From positions 558,001 to 622,000 of the forward strand of contig NZ_PYGK01000003.1 in the NCBI RefSeq assembly GCF_003014595.1: a stretch of DNA of 64,000 bases, read 5' to 3'. Position 1 is the first letter of the stretch. The number at the start of each line of letters is the position of its first letter. The DNA is from Chitinophaga ginsengisoli. Its GTDB lineage: Bacteria; Bacteroidota; Bacteroidia; Chitinophagales; Chitinophagaceae. The notes beneath the pieces are model-generated. The model ran no database searches. It was given only the letters and a program-made list of their open reading frames with translations, and was not told the DNA's origin. The translations under genes were made by a program, and so were the position numbers. Below are positions 1-8,541 of the stretch, piece after piece.

Positions 1-336
1 TGTTTTTAATTCATCCAGTTCTATATCCAGTAAATAGATATTGCGGAAGAATTGTGGCAGTTCATTGGCCAGGAAACGTTCTTTCTTCAGTTGCTTTATT
101 TTCTTTCCTGCATTGGGAGCAACAAAGTAGCCGATTCCTCTTTTGTTATAGATGATCTCGTATTGCTGTAAATATTCGCAGGTACGCATCACCGTATTGG
201 GGTTCACTTCAAGCTGCACTGCCAGTTCCCGCACAGAAGGAATTCTATCCTCCGTCTTCCACTTATCCAGCAATATCTGCTCACACATATGATCTGCGAT
301 CTGGAGATATATCGCTTGCGATTCTTTGAATTCCAT
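1..336 (-). CDS. GntR family (YtrA-type) transcriptional regulator, 3' end outside window
   Basis: The reverse strand reads from an ATG at 336 to the window edge with no stop, giving 112 codons of a partial protein. The first 70 or so residues form a GntR winged helix: a start like MEFKESQAIYLQIADHM, then IPSVRELAVQLEVNPNTVMR as the helix-turn-helix and a wing ending in GIGYFVAPNA. Short GntR proteins of the YtrA subfamily have this domain plus a small C-terminal dimerisation tail and commonly lie directly upstream of ABC transporter genes. That is the arrangement here, with the permease and ATPase genes on either side of the same strand. It probably represses this ABC locus; the inducing ligand is unknown. 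The C-terminus cannot be judged because it is cut off. Confidence 0.88.
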   Translation of the reverse strand, partial: MEFKESQAIYLQIADHMCEQILLDKWKTEDRIPSVRELAVQLEVNPNTVMRTCEYLQQYEIIYNKRGIGYFVAPNAGKKIKQLKKERFLANELPQFFRNIYLLDIELDELKT

Positions 337-366
337 AAACAATTTTTTAAACAGGCATAGCCTTAA

Positions 367-1194
367 TTACATCTCTTTATCTCTTAGCCGCATATATCCT
401 AATGTCCAGAGCATGGGAGCAACGAGGTATTTAGCGGAGAACAAAAGTCCGTCTCTCACATTTGCCGGCAACATCAGAAATTTATCGGTTCGGGGAACGT
501 GTTCTGAAGGATTTTCACCCAGTATTACGTTGATGCCTACAAAAGGGAAATGAGCATCCCAGCGTGATATACGGCTGCCAAAGAAGGCATAAGAGAAGAG
601 AGTATTCAGAAAGTATAACGACAGGATAAATACAGCAAACAGGAATACCGTTTTGATAAGGCTATACTTCTGAAAATAGATCGCTCCCAGCAACATCACA
701 GCCTGTGCGAAAAACCAAATGTGATAGAAATATACCATAGGTGTCTCATCGAACGCGAGATGAAGATCATTTTTCAAATGCTGACCATTATGCCATATAA
801 GTATTGCATCTATGCCGAGATAGGCCAGATAAAATGCAAAGTGATAGATCAGCTGGAATCCTATTGTGGTCACCAGTAATGTACTGAGATATTTCTCCAG
901 CTGTGAAGCAGGCAATAACAGGTAGTCTATTCCATGTGGTTTATTGCCTAGCTCACTGAAGGAGAGGCTTGTGAAGATGAGCCCAGTCATGAACATACCA
1001 ATGAAATATAATGGTACCAATCTGCTCATATCGGAATCTATCCTGAAATTATCAGACAAATTAAGCAGTAGCATAATTAACAACAACACAGCCAGAACGA
1101 TTACAGACATACCGTAGATGCGGTAATTATCTACCAGGTGCTTTCTGATATAGAGGCCAAAGCGGCCTGCGCTAAAAACATTATTTGTTTGCAT
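367..1194 (-). CDS. ABC transporter permease-like membrane protein
   Basis: This is a 275-aa protein with about six hydrophobic segments (roughly residues 30-50, 62-80, 105-130, 155-175, 180-200 and 245-265) and no recognisable catalytic motif. It lies 15 bp downstream of an ABC ATPase gene and 30 bp upstream of a YtrA-type GntR regulator, all on the reverse strand. In that setting it is best read as the membrane subunit (ABC-2-like) of a small two-component ABC system. Families of this kind in Bacteroidota are usually annotated only as ABC transporter permease or hypothetical membrane protein. The substrate cannot be predicted. Its role rests on context and topology more than on sequence motifs. 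Confidence 0.75.
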   Translation of the reverse strand: MQTNNVFSAGRFGLYIRKHLVDNYRIYGMSVIVLAVLLLIMLLLNLSDNFRIDSDMSRLVPLYFIGMFMTGLIFTSLSFSELGNKPHGIDYLLLPASQLEKYLSTLLVTTIGFQLIYHFAFYLAYLGIDAILIWHNGQHLKNDLHLAFDETPMVYFYHIWFFAQAVMLLGAIYFQKYSLIKTVFLFAVFILSLYFLNTLFSYAFFGSRISRWDAHFPFVGINVILGENPSEHVPRTDKFLMLPANVRDGLLFSAKYLVAPMLWTLGYMRLRDKEM

Positions 1195-1209
1195 AAGGAA
1201 TGACAGTGG

Positions 1210-2043
1210 TTAGTTAAAGATTTGAGAGATGCTTTCACGTTTTTCAAGCACAGCATTGAACAGCAGTTCCATATCGATGCGACTGTGCTCTGCACCTTCA
1301 TTTGGAGTGATAATAGCATGCCCGCGGATAGAACTATCTGAGAACAGTACATTCTGTGCATCAGCCATACTCACCACGTTCTTAAAACAGAGCCTGTCGG
1401 TAACAGCTTCCACATTCTGACGGAAGATGATCTTATGATCGTCGATGATCACAATATTATCGATCAGGTTATCCAGGTCACGCACCTGGTGGGTGGATAT
1501 CACGATGCATTTATCATCGCTTACAGCAGCGGCGATCACTTTACGGAACTGGCTTTTGGAGGGGATATCCAATCCATTGGTAGGTTCATCCAGTATCAGC
1601 GCTTTCGTATTGGCGGCCAGGGCAAAGCTGATCAGCACCTTCTTCTTTTGTCCGTACGACATTTCAGTCAATCGCTGATCTACAGGGATGTGAAATTCTT
1701 CCATATAGTTATGAAAGGCTTTACGGTCGAAGTTGGGATAGAATGGCGCATAGGTATTAAGGTATCCTTTGATGTGTACCTGTGGCAGGTAAAATTCTTC
1801 AGGGACCATAAACAGGTTCTGCAAAAAAGCAGGCTGGCGGTAGCGGGATTCAAAGTCCATCACCTTACAATGGCCTTGTTGCGGAAATAATAAACCGGCA
1901 ATATGTTTCAGCAGGCTGGATTTACCGGCTCCGTTCTTTCCCAGTAAACCGTAGATGTGACCAGCTTCCAGTTGCAGGTTCAGATTCTCGAAGAGGGGTT
2001 TGTTCTTCCGATAACTGAATGAGAGATTCTGGATAGATATCAT
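1210..2043 (-). CDS. ABC transporter ATP-binding protein
   Basis: This 277-aa ABC ATPase has all the expected motifs: Walker A GKNGAGKSS near residue 36, a signature of the form MSYGQKKKV near 140, Walker B ALILDEP, the D-loop NGLD and the switch histidine in STHQ. The C-terminal 70 residues after the nucleotide-binding fold are of the short tail type seen in YtrB/YhaQ-like exporters. The gene is followed after 15 bp by the permease gene and then by the GntR gene, so the three probably form one operon. It would energise export or sensing of an unidentified compound at the inner membrane. The signature is MSYGQ rather than LSGGQ, a common variant in this subgroup. Confidence 0.9.
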   Translation of the reverse strand: MISIQNLSFSYRKNKPLFENLNLQLEAGHIYGLLGKNGAGKSSLLKHIAGLLFPQQGHCKVMDFESRYRQPAFLQNLFMVPEEFYLPQVHIKGYLNTYAPFYPNFDRKAFHNYMEEFHIPVDQRLTEMSYGQKKKVLISFALAANTKALILDEPTNGLDIPSKSQFRKVIAAAVSDDKCIVISTHQVRDLDNLIDNIVIIDDHKIIFRQNVEAVTDRLCFKNVVSMADAQNVLFSDSSIRGHAIITPNEGAEHSRIDMELLFNAVLEKRESISQIFN

Positions 2044-2149
2044 AGCTTAGTGATTTAGTGTACCACTTATCTAGTACACTGTAAATGTAGGAAGCTTTTT
2101 TGTATAATTCCAAAAATAATTTTCCGGGAGGGGATTCCGTTTTACCAGG

Positions 2150-2304
2150 CCCCCCCCCGGGAAATTAAACGCAATCAACAAAACATAATAGGACTCCGTT
2201 AGGAGTCCCTTTGTTTGTAGCCCGGGGTGTAACCCCGGGAAATTCATGGTTTGTAACCGGGTTGCCCCGCCGGGCATGCATGCGTTTCCCCGCCCCGGGA
2301 AATA
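2150..2304. repeat. Single copy of a REP-like palindromic repeat
   Basis: This intergenic copy resembles the array at 6185-6590. It has the same phrase (ACAAAACATAATA) followed by a 7-bp hairpin GGACTCC/GGAGTCC near 2193-2211 and then a GC-rich hairpin built from CGGGGT and ACCCCG arms (2221-2240). The copy is solitary and more diverged than those in the array; the region between 2044 and 2510 holds no gene. It is probably a dispersed member mobilised by the Y1 transposase encoded at 6737. Confidence 0.75.
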
Positions 2305-2473
2305 CAACAATTCATCATTCCCAACAATTAACAACACATATTTACAATCAACGCAGCGTTCGTTCCGCCCCCGGAGCACACCTCAATTGGGCGCTCATTT
2401 CGCTCTTAATGTTTAATTTTCAACAACTTTTCTCTGTAGAAGCATTTCTACACATTAGAACTTTTTAATAGGT

Positions 2474-2481
2474 TATATTTG
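2474..2481 (+). promoter_or_regulatory. Candidate Bacteroidota -7 promoter box
   Basis: TATATTTG matches the Bacteroidota sigma-A -7 consensus TAnnTTTG and lies 29 bp before the ATG at 2511, a suitable distance for a short leader. No clear TTTG -33 partner is visible at the ideal spacing, so the call is tentative. Confidence 0.4.
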
Positions 2482-2510
2482 CTTGTGGTTTAAACTAAAA
2501 TATAACTCCT

Positions 2511-3584
2511 ATGAAAGGCCCTATAGCAGCCTTGCTTTGTTTAAGCCTTTTATTTTCAGCGATTACGGCATCCGCGCAGTTCGTAAAGACGAAAGACCTC
2601 GAGAAGATGAAAAAAAGGACCAGGATCCTTGTGGTGAAAGAAAAACCTGATAAGAAGATCTTAAAGCAACTCGCCCGTAGTTCCTCTGAAATGGCAAATG
2701 CTTATAAGCAGGCTATCAAACAATTAAACCAGGACTTCCCGGAAGCAGTCAGGCAATTCTGGACAGTGAACAGTGGCGCTACAATTGAAGTGCGAACAGA
2801 AAAAGAAATTGAAAAGATCCGCAAGAAGAATGACAGGACCAGCATCGTGATGGATTGTCAGTCCCTGCATGTCAAACCCGGCTTCAAAAGCCGTTACGCC
2901 AAATATGCGCGTACTTATACCAGTGCACTGGTATGGGAGAAGGATAGTAAAGACCTCAGCATTCCGGTCATTAATATGACCTTTATTGAGAATGACTCTC
3001 AATATCCTTTTTACATACAGAACATGTCTGACAGGTTCCCGGATTTTGTTGATCTGGCGGTAGGTCTGCGCCTGGCCACTTTCGTATTCAATGAACAGCT
3101 GGATGGTAAATCTTCCATTATGCTGCAGAAAGAGATCAAACATAATGCAGTACTGATGAAAGGTAAGACCCTGGTGCTGTGCAGGGAATGGTTGGATGAA
3201 GCCTTTGAAGCCAATACTGCCAAACGGGATTACCCCTACCCCATCCGCTATGTGAACCAGGAAGAGCTGGAAAGCCTGATCCGGAAGGATACTTATGACA
3301 GCACTGTTGTTGCTTATGTGCCGGCAGGTGTATTCTCCACCTTCGACCGTAATACACCCAGTATGGAGGTACATGTGCCTGTAGTTTTCGATCCGGTGAA
3401 CGGGATGCCGCTCTGTCATTCGGATATCAGCGATGAGATGTTCCAGGCCTGGGGGTTTTCACTTATTCCGAAGATGGGAAAGTCAGTCGTCGGGTTTAAA
3501 AAGATCCGGAATGAAGACATCCGGAACTTTGCGAAGTCCATCAATGAAGGTGAAGAATTAGATATTACACGGAGTATACAATAA
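2511..3584 (+). CDS. Exported protein of unknown function
   Basis: This 357-aa protein starts with a Sec signal peptide (basic MKG, a hydrophobic core, then a TASAQ cleavage region near residue 23). The mature part is soluble and mixed alpha/beta, rich in lysine near its N-terminus, with no membrane segment after the signal and no motif that I recognise. It is monocistronic: a candidate TATATTTG promoter box lies just upstream and a strong 16-bp terminator hairpin just downstream, facing the convergent glyA gene. It is likely a periplasmic or secreted protein. I cannot assign a function, and no residue pattern suggests a specific enzyme class. Confidence 0.8.
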   Translation: MKGPIAALLCLSLLFSAITASAQFVKTKDLEKMKKRTRILVVKEKPDKKILKQLARSSSEMANAYKQAIKQLNQDFPEAVRQFWTVNSGATIEVRTEKEIEKIRKKNDRTSIVMDCQSLHVKPGFKSRYAKYARTYTSALVWEKDSKDLSIPVINMTFIENDSQYPFYIQNMSDRFPDFVDLAVGLRLATFVFNEQLDGKSSIMLQKEIKHNAVLMKGKTLVLCREWLDEAFEANTAKRDYPYPIRYVNQEELESLIRKDTYDSTVVAYVPAGVFSTFDRNTPSMEVHVPVVFDPVNGMPLCHSDISDEMFQAWGFSLIPKMGKSVVGFKKIRNEDIRNFAKSINEGEELDITRSIQ

Positions 3585-3621
3585 AAAAGAAGGGCCTCAC
3601 AGATCGTGAGGCCCTTCTTTT
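3585..3621. terminator. Bidirectional rho-independent terminator
   Basis: A perfect 16-bp stem (arms 3585-3600 and 3606-3621, loop AGATC) is flanked by an A-run on the left and a T-run on the right. It lies between the ends of the convergent genes at 2511-3584 and 3643-4920 and should stop transcription from both sides. Confidence 0.9.
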
Positions 3622-3642
3622 TTATCATCGTTTCTGATTAGC

Positions 3643-4920
3643 TTACAATTCAGGGTACAGTACGAACTGTTTCATAAAGTCGTTCACTGAACCTCTCACC
3701 TTCGTGATAAGCGCTTCATTATCAGCGTCCATCAGCAGCTCATCGATCCAGGATACTACCTGCTGCATATGCTCTTCTTTCATACCACGGGTGGTGATAG
3801 CTGGTACACCAATACGGATACCGGAAGTAACGAATGCAGATTTATCGTCGAAAGGTACCATGTTCTTATTCACAGTGATATCTGCTTTTACCAGTACCTG
3901 CTCTGCCTTTTTACCCGAGATGTTCTTATTACGCAGATCGATCAGCATCAGGTGGTTGTCAGTACCGCCGGATACGATCTGATAACCTTTCTCAACGAAT
4001 GCTTTGGACATTGCCTGGGCATTTCTAACCATCTGTTTTGCGTATGCATCGTATTCGTCTGTCAGGATCTCGAAGAAGGAAACTGCTTTTGCAGCAATTA
4101 CGTGCTCCAGCGGACCACCCTGGATACCAGGGAATACGGCAGTATCGATCAGTGAGCTCATCATGCGGATCTCACCTTTTGGTGTTTTCAGACCGAACGG
4201 ATTTTCAAAGTCTTTACCCATCAGGATCATACCACCACGAGGACCACGCAATGTTTTGTGAGTGGTAGTGGTTACAAAATGACAATGTTCGAATGGAGAG
4301 TTCAGCAATCCTTTAGCGATCATACCTGCAGGATGCGCGATATCTGCCATTACAAAAGCACCTACCTGGTCAGCGATCTGGCGGATACGTTTGTAATCCC
4401 AGTCACGGCTGTAAGCAGAAGCACCACATACAATCAGTTGAGGTTTCTCTTTCAGCGCGATTTCTTCCATTTTGTCATACTCTATCAGGCCGGTTTCCCT
4501 GTTTACGCCATAAGAGAACGCCTGGTACAACTTACCTGAGTAGTTTACCGGAGAGCCGTGGGTCAGGTGACCGCCCATGCTCAGGTCCAGTCCCAGGATC
4601 TTATCACCTGGTTTCAGGATAGCCAGCATTACTGCGGCATTTGCCTGAGCGCCGGAGTGCGGCTGTACGTTTGCGTATGCTGCATTAAAGATCTGCTTAG
4701 CCCTGTCAATCGCCAGTTGTTCGCTCTGGTCCACGATTTCACAGCCACCATAATATCTACGACCTGGATAGCCTTCCGCATATTTGTTGGTCAGCACGGT
4801 ACCCATTGCCTGTATTACCTGCAGGCTGGTAAAGTTTTCCGATGCAATCAATTCAATGCCATGACGCTGGCGTTCCAGCTCCTGGCCGATGATATTAAAT
4901 ATTTGCAGATCTCTTTGCAT
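3643..4920 (-). CDS. glyA: Serine hydroxymethyltransferase
   Basis: This PLP enzyme interconverts serine and glycine while moving a one-carbon unit onto tetrahydrofolate. The protein is 425 aa from the ATG at 4920; an upstream in-frame ATG at 4974 would add 18 residues that do not look like SHMT, so the shorter start is preferred. Family landmarks are visible: [11 protein letters not shown] near the N-terminus, [16 protein letters not shown], the [10 protein letters not shown] segment, and the PLP lysine in the [14 protein letters not shown] block. Length is typical for bacterial SHMT. It is a stand-alone housekeeping gene ending at a shared bidirectional terminator. Confidence 0.97.
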   Translation of the reverse strand: MQRDLQIFNIIGQELERQRHGIELIASENFTSLQVIQAMGTVLTNKYAEGYPGRRYYGGCEIVDQSEQLAIDRAKQIFNAAYANVQPHSGAQANAAVMLAILKPGDKILGLDLSMGGHLTHGSPVNYSGKLYQAFSYGVNRETGLIEYDKMEEIALKEKPQLIVCGASAYSRDWDYKRIRQIADQVGAFVMADIAHPAGMIAKGLLNSPFEHCHFVTTTTHKTLRGPRGGMILMGKDFENPFGLKTPKGEIRMMSSLIDTAVFPGIQGGPLEHVIAAKAVSFFEILTDEYDAYAKQMVRNAQAMSKAFVEKGYQIVSGGTDNHLMLIDLRNKNISGKKAEQVLVKADITVNKNMVPFDDKSAFVTSGIRIGVPAITTRGMKEEHMQQVVSWIDELLMDADNEALITKVRGSVNDFMKQFVLYPEL

Positions 4921-5050
4921 TGTATATACTTTGAAAATTTGCTGCAAAGGTAATCGAATTTGCGAATAGTGCATAGTGAATAAAGGATAGTAGCTAGATT
5001 TTTTCGCTACAAAAACACATTACCATAGTTATAAATACTATAAAAGTCTA

Positions 5051-5108
5051 TAGTCCATAGACGATAATTCAAGGTCCTGCTGAGCAGTTCTGTCAACCCT
5101 ATGGACTA
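5051..5108. repeat. Inverted repeat between glyA and the nucleotidyltransferase gene
   Basis: Ten-bp arms TAGTCCATAG (5051-5060) and CTATGGACTA (5099-5108) are perfect inverted repeats with a 38-bp spacer that itself contains a short CTGCT/AGCAG hairpin. The element sits in the divergent intergenic region between the starts of glyA and the gene at 5189. It may be a regulator-binding site or a cruciform-forming sequence; its role is unknown. Confidence 0.5.
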
Positions 5109-5188
5109 TTTTCATTTTTTGTTCTACCTTCACGCCCTCGATACGAGAAGAACGAGACGAGACGGATCATTTAAACTAACCTGCGTAC

Positions 5189-6181
5189 ATGAAGGCCATT
5201 ATACCTGTAGCCGGTGCTGGCACCAAGCTACGTCCTCATACATATACACAGCCGAAAGCATTAATTCCCCTTGCGGGCAGAACTATACTAAGCATTATCA
5301 TCGATCAGTTGGCAGAAGCTGGTATTACTGAATTTGTGTTTGTCATCGGATACCTGGGGGAAAAGATCCAGCACTATGTTCAAAAGAAATACCCGCACCT
5401 GACCTGTCACTTCGTACAACAGAACAGCCGTGAAGGTACCGGACACGCCATCCTGCTAACCAGACAGGTAGTACAGGACGATGAGATCCTGATCGTATTA
5501 GGAGACACGATCTGTGAAGGCAACTTCCAGGAACTGATTGCCGCACCGGTATCTATGCTCGGCCTGAAAAAAGTGGATGATCCACGCAATTTTGGTGTGG
5601 CAGAATTGAATGAGGATAACAACATTATCCGGGTAGTGGAAAAACCACAGATCCCTAAGTCCAACCTCGCTCTCGTAGGGGTGTATAAAATAAAGGAGAC
5701 TGCACAACTATACGATTGTCTGGAACAGAATATACTCAACCAGAAGAAGTCGCATGACGAATTCCAACTGACGGATGCGCTGCAATGCATGATAGAACAC
5801 GGCGTCACTTTCAAGACCTTCAAGGTAAGCAACTGGTTCGACTGCGGCCGCAAGGAAACCCTGCTGGAGACAAATGCCATTCTCCTGAGTAAGGATAAAA
5901 TGCATGGCAATCAGGGGCATCCTTATGAGAATACGATCATTATCCCTCCGGTGAGTATTGCAGAAGGCTGTAATATCAAGAACTCTATCATCGGCCCTAA
6001 TGTGGCGATCGGTGATAATACCGTTATTAACTATTCAATCGTGAAGGATTCCATCATTGGCTCTTTCAGTAATTTGTATGAGGTAGTGTTAAAGTCGTCG
6101 TTGATCGGCAGTGATGCGAATATCCGCGGATTAAGCCAGAGCTTGAATATCGGGGATAATACGGAGATAGATTTGGGGTAA
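5189..6181 (+). CDS. Sugar-phosphate nucleotidyltransferase
   Basis: This is a 330-aa enzyme of the glucose-1-phosphate thymidylyl/uridylyltransferase superfamily. The N-terminal Rossmann-like domain has the modified signature GAGTKLRPHTYTQPKALIPL (residues 8-27) that binds the nucleotide triphosphate, followed by GDTICEG (metal-binding Asp) and the VVEKP sugar-binding strand. From about residue 240 on, isoleucine/valine/glycine-rich hexapeptide repeats suggest a short left-handed beta-helix. It would make an NDP-sugar for cell-surface glycan synthesis. The usual GAGxGTRLRP loop reads GAGTKLRP here, one residue shorter, as seen in some archaeal-type homologues. The exact nucleotide and sugar cannot be told. 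It stands alone, followed by the REP-like array. Confidence 0.87.
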   Translation: MKAIIPVAGAGTKLRPHTYTQPKALIPLAGRTILSIIIDQLAEAGITEFVFVIGYLGEKIQHYVQKKYPHLTCHFVQQNSREGTGHAILLTRQVVQDDEILIVLGDTICEGNFQELIAAPVSMLGLKKVDDPRNFGVAELNEDNNIIRVVEKPQIPKSNLALVGVYKIKETAQLYDCLEQNILNQKKSHDEFQLTDALQCMIEHGVTFKTFKVSNWFDCGRKETLLETNAILLSKDKMHGNQGHPYENTIIIPPVSIAEGCNIKNSIIGPNVAIGDNTVINYSIVKDSIIGSFSNLYEVVLKSSLIGSDANIRGLSQSLNIGDNTEIDLG

Positions 6182-6184
6182 ATT

Positions 6185-6590
6185 TCAACATAACACAAAT
6201 AGGACTCCGCTAGGAGTCCCATTGTTTGTAGCGCGGGGTGAAACCCCGGGGAGACGGAATGGGGGGAAACCCCGGGAATACCAAACGCCATTAACAAAAC
6301 ATAATAGGACTCCGCCAGGAGTCCCATTGTTTGTAGCGCGGGGTGAAACCCCGGGGAAACGGAATGGGGTGAAACCCCGGGAATACCAAACGCCATTAAC
6401 AAAACATAATAGGACTCCGCTAGGAGTCCCATTGTTTGTAGCGCGGGGTGAAACCCCGGGGAGACGGAATGGGGTGAAACCCCGGGAATCAAACGCCATT
6501 AACAAAACATAATAGGACTCCGCTAGGAGTCCCATTGTTTGTAGCGCGGGGTGAAACCCCGGGGAAACGGAATGGGGTGCCCCCGGGAAC
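6185..6590. repeat. Tandem array of four ~105-bp REP-like palindromic units
   Basis: Four near-identical units repeat with periods of about 105, 105 and 103 bp, judged from the AGGACTCC starts at 6201, 6306, 6411 and 6514. Each unit has the phrase ACAAAACATAATA (ACACAAATA in the first), a hairpin GGACTCC-GCTA-GGAGTCC, the linker CATTGTTTGTAGCG, and then two CGGGGT-GAA-ACCCCG type hairpins. Long open frames across this area on both strands are products of the repeat and do not look like genes. The array lies just upstream of a Y1-family transposase gene, and diverged copies in the opposite direction lie beyond it. Confidence 0.92.
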
Positions 6591-6736
6591 ACGTGCGTTT
6601 CCCCGAAGGTCACAATCCGTTTGCCCACATGCCATATTCATTTTGTTCATTTTTATTACACGTATATACGTCCCTGTTTATATTAATACATTTATATCCT
6701 GACAAACTCAAATACTGTTTGCTTAACCAACCATTT

Positions 6737-7201
6737 ATGGCTAATACATATTCACAAATCTATTTACATTTCGTATTTGCGGTAAAGCACAGGGGGAATC
6801 TAATCAACCGCAAACACAAAGAAGAATTACACAAATACATCACGTCACTAGTGCATGCCAGGAATGCTAAGATGCTGGCCGTACACTGTATGCCGGACCA
6901 TCTACATTTATTTGTAGGCTTCAGACCTGATATTCATATTTCGAATTTTGTAAAAGATATTAAATCAAAGACCAACGTTTTTATTAATGCGAAAAAGTGG
7001 GTTAGAGGCAAATTTAACTGGCAAGAGGGGTTCGGCGTATTCTCATATTCTCATTCTCATATTGACAATGTCGTTAAATACATTTTAAACCAGGAAGATC
7101 ATCATAGGAAGGTTACATTTCAGGAAGAATATCGCGAGTTCCTGGAAAAGTTTGAAGTGCCGTTTGAACCTAGATTCATATTTGAATCTATTGATGGGTA
7201 A
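6737..7201 (+). CDS. Y1 / IS200-like transposase (REP-associated, RAYT-type)
   Basis: This 154-aa protein belongs to the HUH Y1 transposase superfamily. The histidine pair is in the block HCMPDHLHLFVG (HLH motif) near residue 56, and the catalytic tyrosine is the Y of VVKYILNQ near residue 115. Start ATG 6737 (MANTYSQIYLHFVFAVKHR) matches the family's usual N-terminus; the open frame extends further upstream but only through repeat sequence. It is flanked by REP-like hairpin repeats in forward orientation upstream (6185-6590) and inverted orientation downstream (7281-7505), the classic arrangement of a domesticated RAYT with its repeats. Such proteins nick and join single-stranded DNA at the hairpins. 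It appears intact and could still be active. Confidence 0.9.
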   Translation: MANTYSQIYLHFVFAVKHRGNLINRKHKEELHKYITSLVHARNAKMLAVHCMPDHLHLFVGFRPDIHISNFVKDIKSKTNVFINAKKWVRGKFNWQEGFGVFSYSHSHIDNVVKYILNQEDHHRKVTFQEEYREFLEKFEVPFEPRFIFESIDG

Positions 7202-7212
7202 TGGTTATATCT

Positions 7213-7233
7213 GCGGAGCTGGGTGTGCTCCGC
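7213..7233. repeat. Hairpin just after the Y1 transposase gene
   Basis: Arms GCGGAGC (7213-7219) and GCTCCGC (7227-7233) form a perfect 7-bp stem 12 bp after the transposase stop. There is no T-run, so it may be a REP-type hairpin recognised by the transposase more than a terminator. Confidence 0.45.
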
Positions 7234-7280
7234 GTTATCAATATGGGCTCCGGGTTGCGTTCCGTGTTACAAACACGAAT

Positions 7281-7505
7281 CCCGGCGTTAAAAACCCCGC
7301 GCTACAAACAACGGGTTCCCGGGGTTTCACCCCGCGCTACAAACAGTGGAACTCCTACCGGAGTCCTATTATGTTTTGTTAATGACGTTTGGTGTTCCGG
7401 GGGTTGTTGCCCCGCGCTACAAACAACGGGCCCCGGGGTTTCACCCCCCGCTACAAACAACTAGGACTCCTACCGGAGTCCTATTATGTCTTGTTAATGA
7501 CGTTA
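7281..7505. repeat. Two diverged REP-like units in inverted orientation
   Basis: Two copies of the unit seen at 6185-6590 appear here as the reverse complement: CCCCGCGCTACAAACA, a GGACTCC/GGAGTCC-type hairpin with a four-base loop, then TATTATGTTTTGTTAATGACG. Together with the forward array they bracket the Y1 transposase gene as long inverted repeats. The stretch from 7202 to 7575 holds no gene apart from these repeats. Confidence 0.85.
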
Positions 7506-7575
7506 TTGGTATATTCCCTAAAATACAGTCACTAACATTTGTTCCATTTCATTGAAACATCCTATTTTCACTCCC

Positions 7576-8541
7576 ATGAACCGCGTCACCCAATTATTCC
7601 ACATACAATATCCAATTATCCAGGCCGGTATGATCTGGGCCAGCGGCTGGCGATTAGCCAGTGCAGTGAGCAATGCCGGCGGATTGGGCCTGCTGGGAGC
7701 AGGTAGCATGTACCCTGACACGTTAAGGCAGCACATTCAGAAATGTAAACAGGCAACAACACAACCATTTGGTGTCAATATCCCGCTGTTGTATCCTGAC
7801 ATTAATAAACTGATCGATATCGTTATAGAAGAACGGGTACCCGTGGTATTCACATCCGCCGGGAACCCTAAAACCTGGACATCCACACTGAAAGCAGCTG
7901 GTATTACCGTCGTACATGTTGTATCCAGTGCCTTGTTTGCTGCTAAAAGTGAGGCTGCCGGAGTTGATGCCGTAGTAGCAGAAGGCTTTGAAGCCGGCGG
8001 ACATAACGGCCGCGAAGAAACGACAACATTGGTGTTGATCCCTGCAGTATGCGAAAAGGTACACATACCTGTTATTGCAGCTGGCGGTATTGGATCCGGC
8101 AAGGCCATGACAGCGGCATTCGCATTGGGAGCAGAAGGCGTGCAGGTAGGTAGCAGGTTTGTTGCCTCTCCGGAAGCATCCTCTCATCCTCAATTTAAAC
8201 AGGCTATACTGGATGCCAAAGAAGGAGACACTATGGTCGCCATGAAAAAACTCACTCCTGTAAGGTTACTGAAGAACAACTTTTTTGAAGCAGTGAAAGA
8301 AGCTGAAGATAAAGGCGCTGATCAGGAAGTATTAAAAGCACTGCTGGGACGTGCGCGTGCAAAGGCTGGCATGTTTGAAGGCAACCTCGAAGAAGGGGAA
8401 CTCGAAATCGGGCAGGTAAGTGCATTGATACATACACTTAAACCTGCCGGAGATATCGTTAAAGAAATATGGGATGAGTTTAATGTAACGAGAAAGAAGC
8501 TGTGTCAGCAAGACGCTACGCCTTCCTCCCAATCCACTTAA
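7576..8541 (+). CDS. Nitronate monooxygenase / FabK-like flavoprotein
   Basis: This 321-aa TIM-barrel FMN protein belongs to the nitronate monooxygenase (2-nitropropane dioxygenase) family, which also contains the enoyl-ACP reductase FabK. Visible motifs are IIQAGMIWAS near the N-terminus, SNAGGLGLLGAGS (FMN contact), the EGFEAGGHNGREE block that carries the catalytic histidine in class II enzymes, and the phosphate-binding IAAGGIGSGKAM followed by GAEGVQVGSRF. ATG 7576 is used; an upstream TTG at 7552 is possible but unneeded. Its last 26 bp overlap the end of the convergent permease gene. It could oxidise nitroalkanes or reduce enoyl-ACP; the sequence alone does not settle which. Confidence 0.88.
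   Translation: MNRVTQLFHIQYPIIQAGMIWASGWRLASAVSNAGGLGLLGAGSMYPDTLRQHIQKCKQATTQPFGVNIPLLYPDINKLIDIVIEERVPVVFTSAGNPKTWTSTLKAAGITVVHVVSSALFAAKSEAAGVDAVVAEGFEAGGHNGREETTTLVLIPAVCEKVHIPVIAAGGIGSGKAMTAAFALGAEGVQVGSRFVASPEASSHPQFKQAILDAKEGDTMVAMKKLTPVRLLKNNFFEAVKEAEDKGADQEVLKALLGRARAKAGMFEGNLEEGELEIGQVSALIHTLKPAGDIVKEIWDEFNVTRKKLCQQDATPSSQST

Noticed and set aside
2724..3419. 231-codon reverse frame opposite the exported protein at 2511
   Set aside because: The forward frame has a signal peptide, promoter box and terminator; the reverse frame has none.
6185..6628. Long open frames on both strands across the repeat array, with periodic Gly/Pro/Arg-rich translations
   Set aside because: They are the translation of the 105-bp repeat, whose period is a multiple of three; there is no start context and the palindromes explain the sequence.
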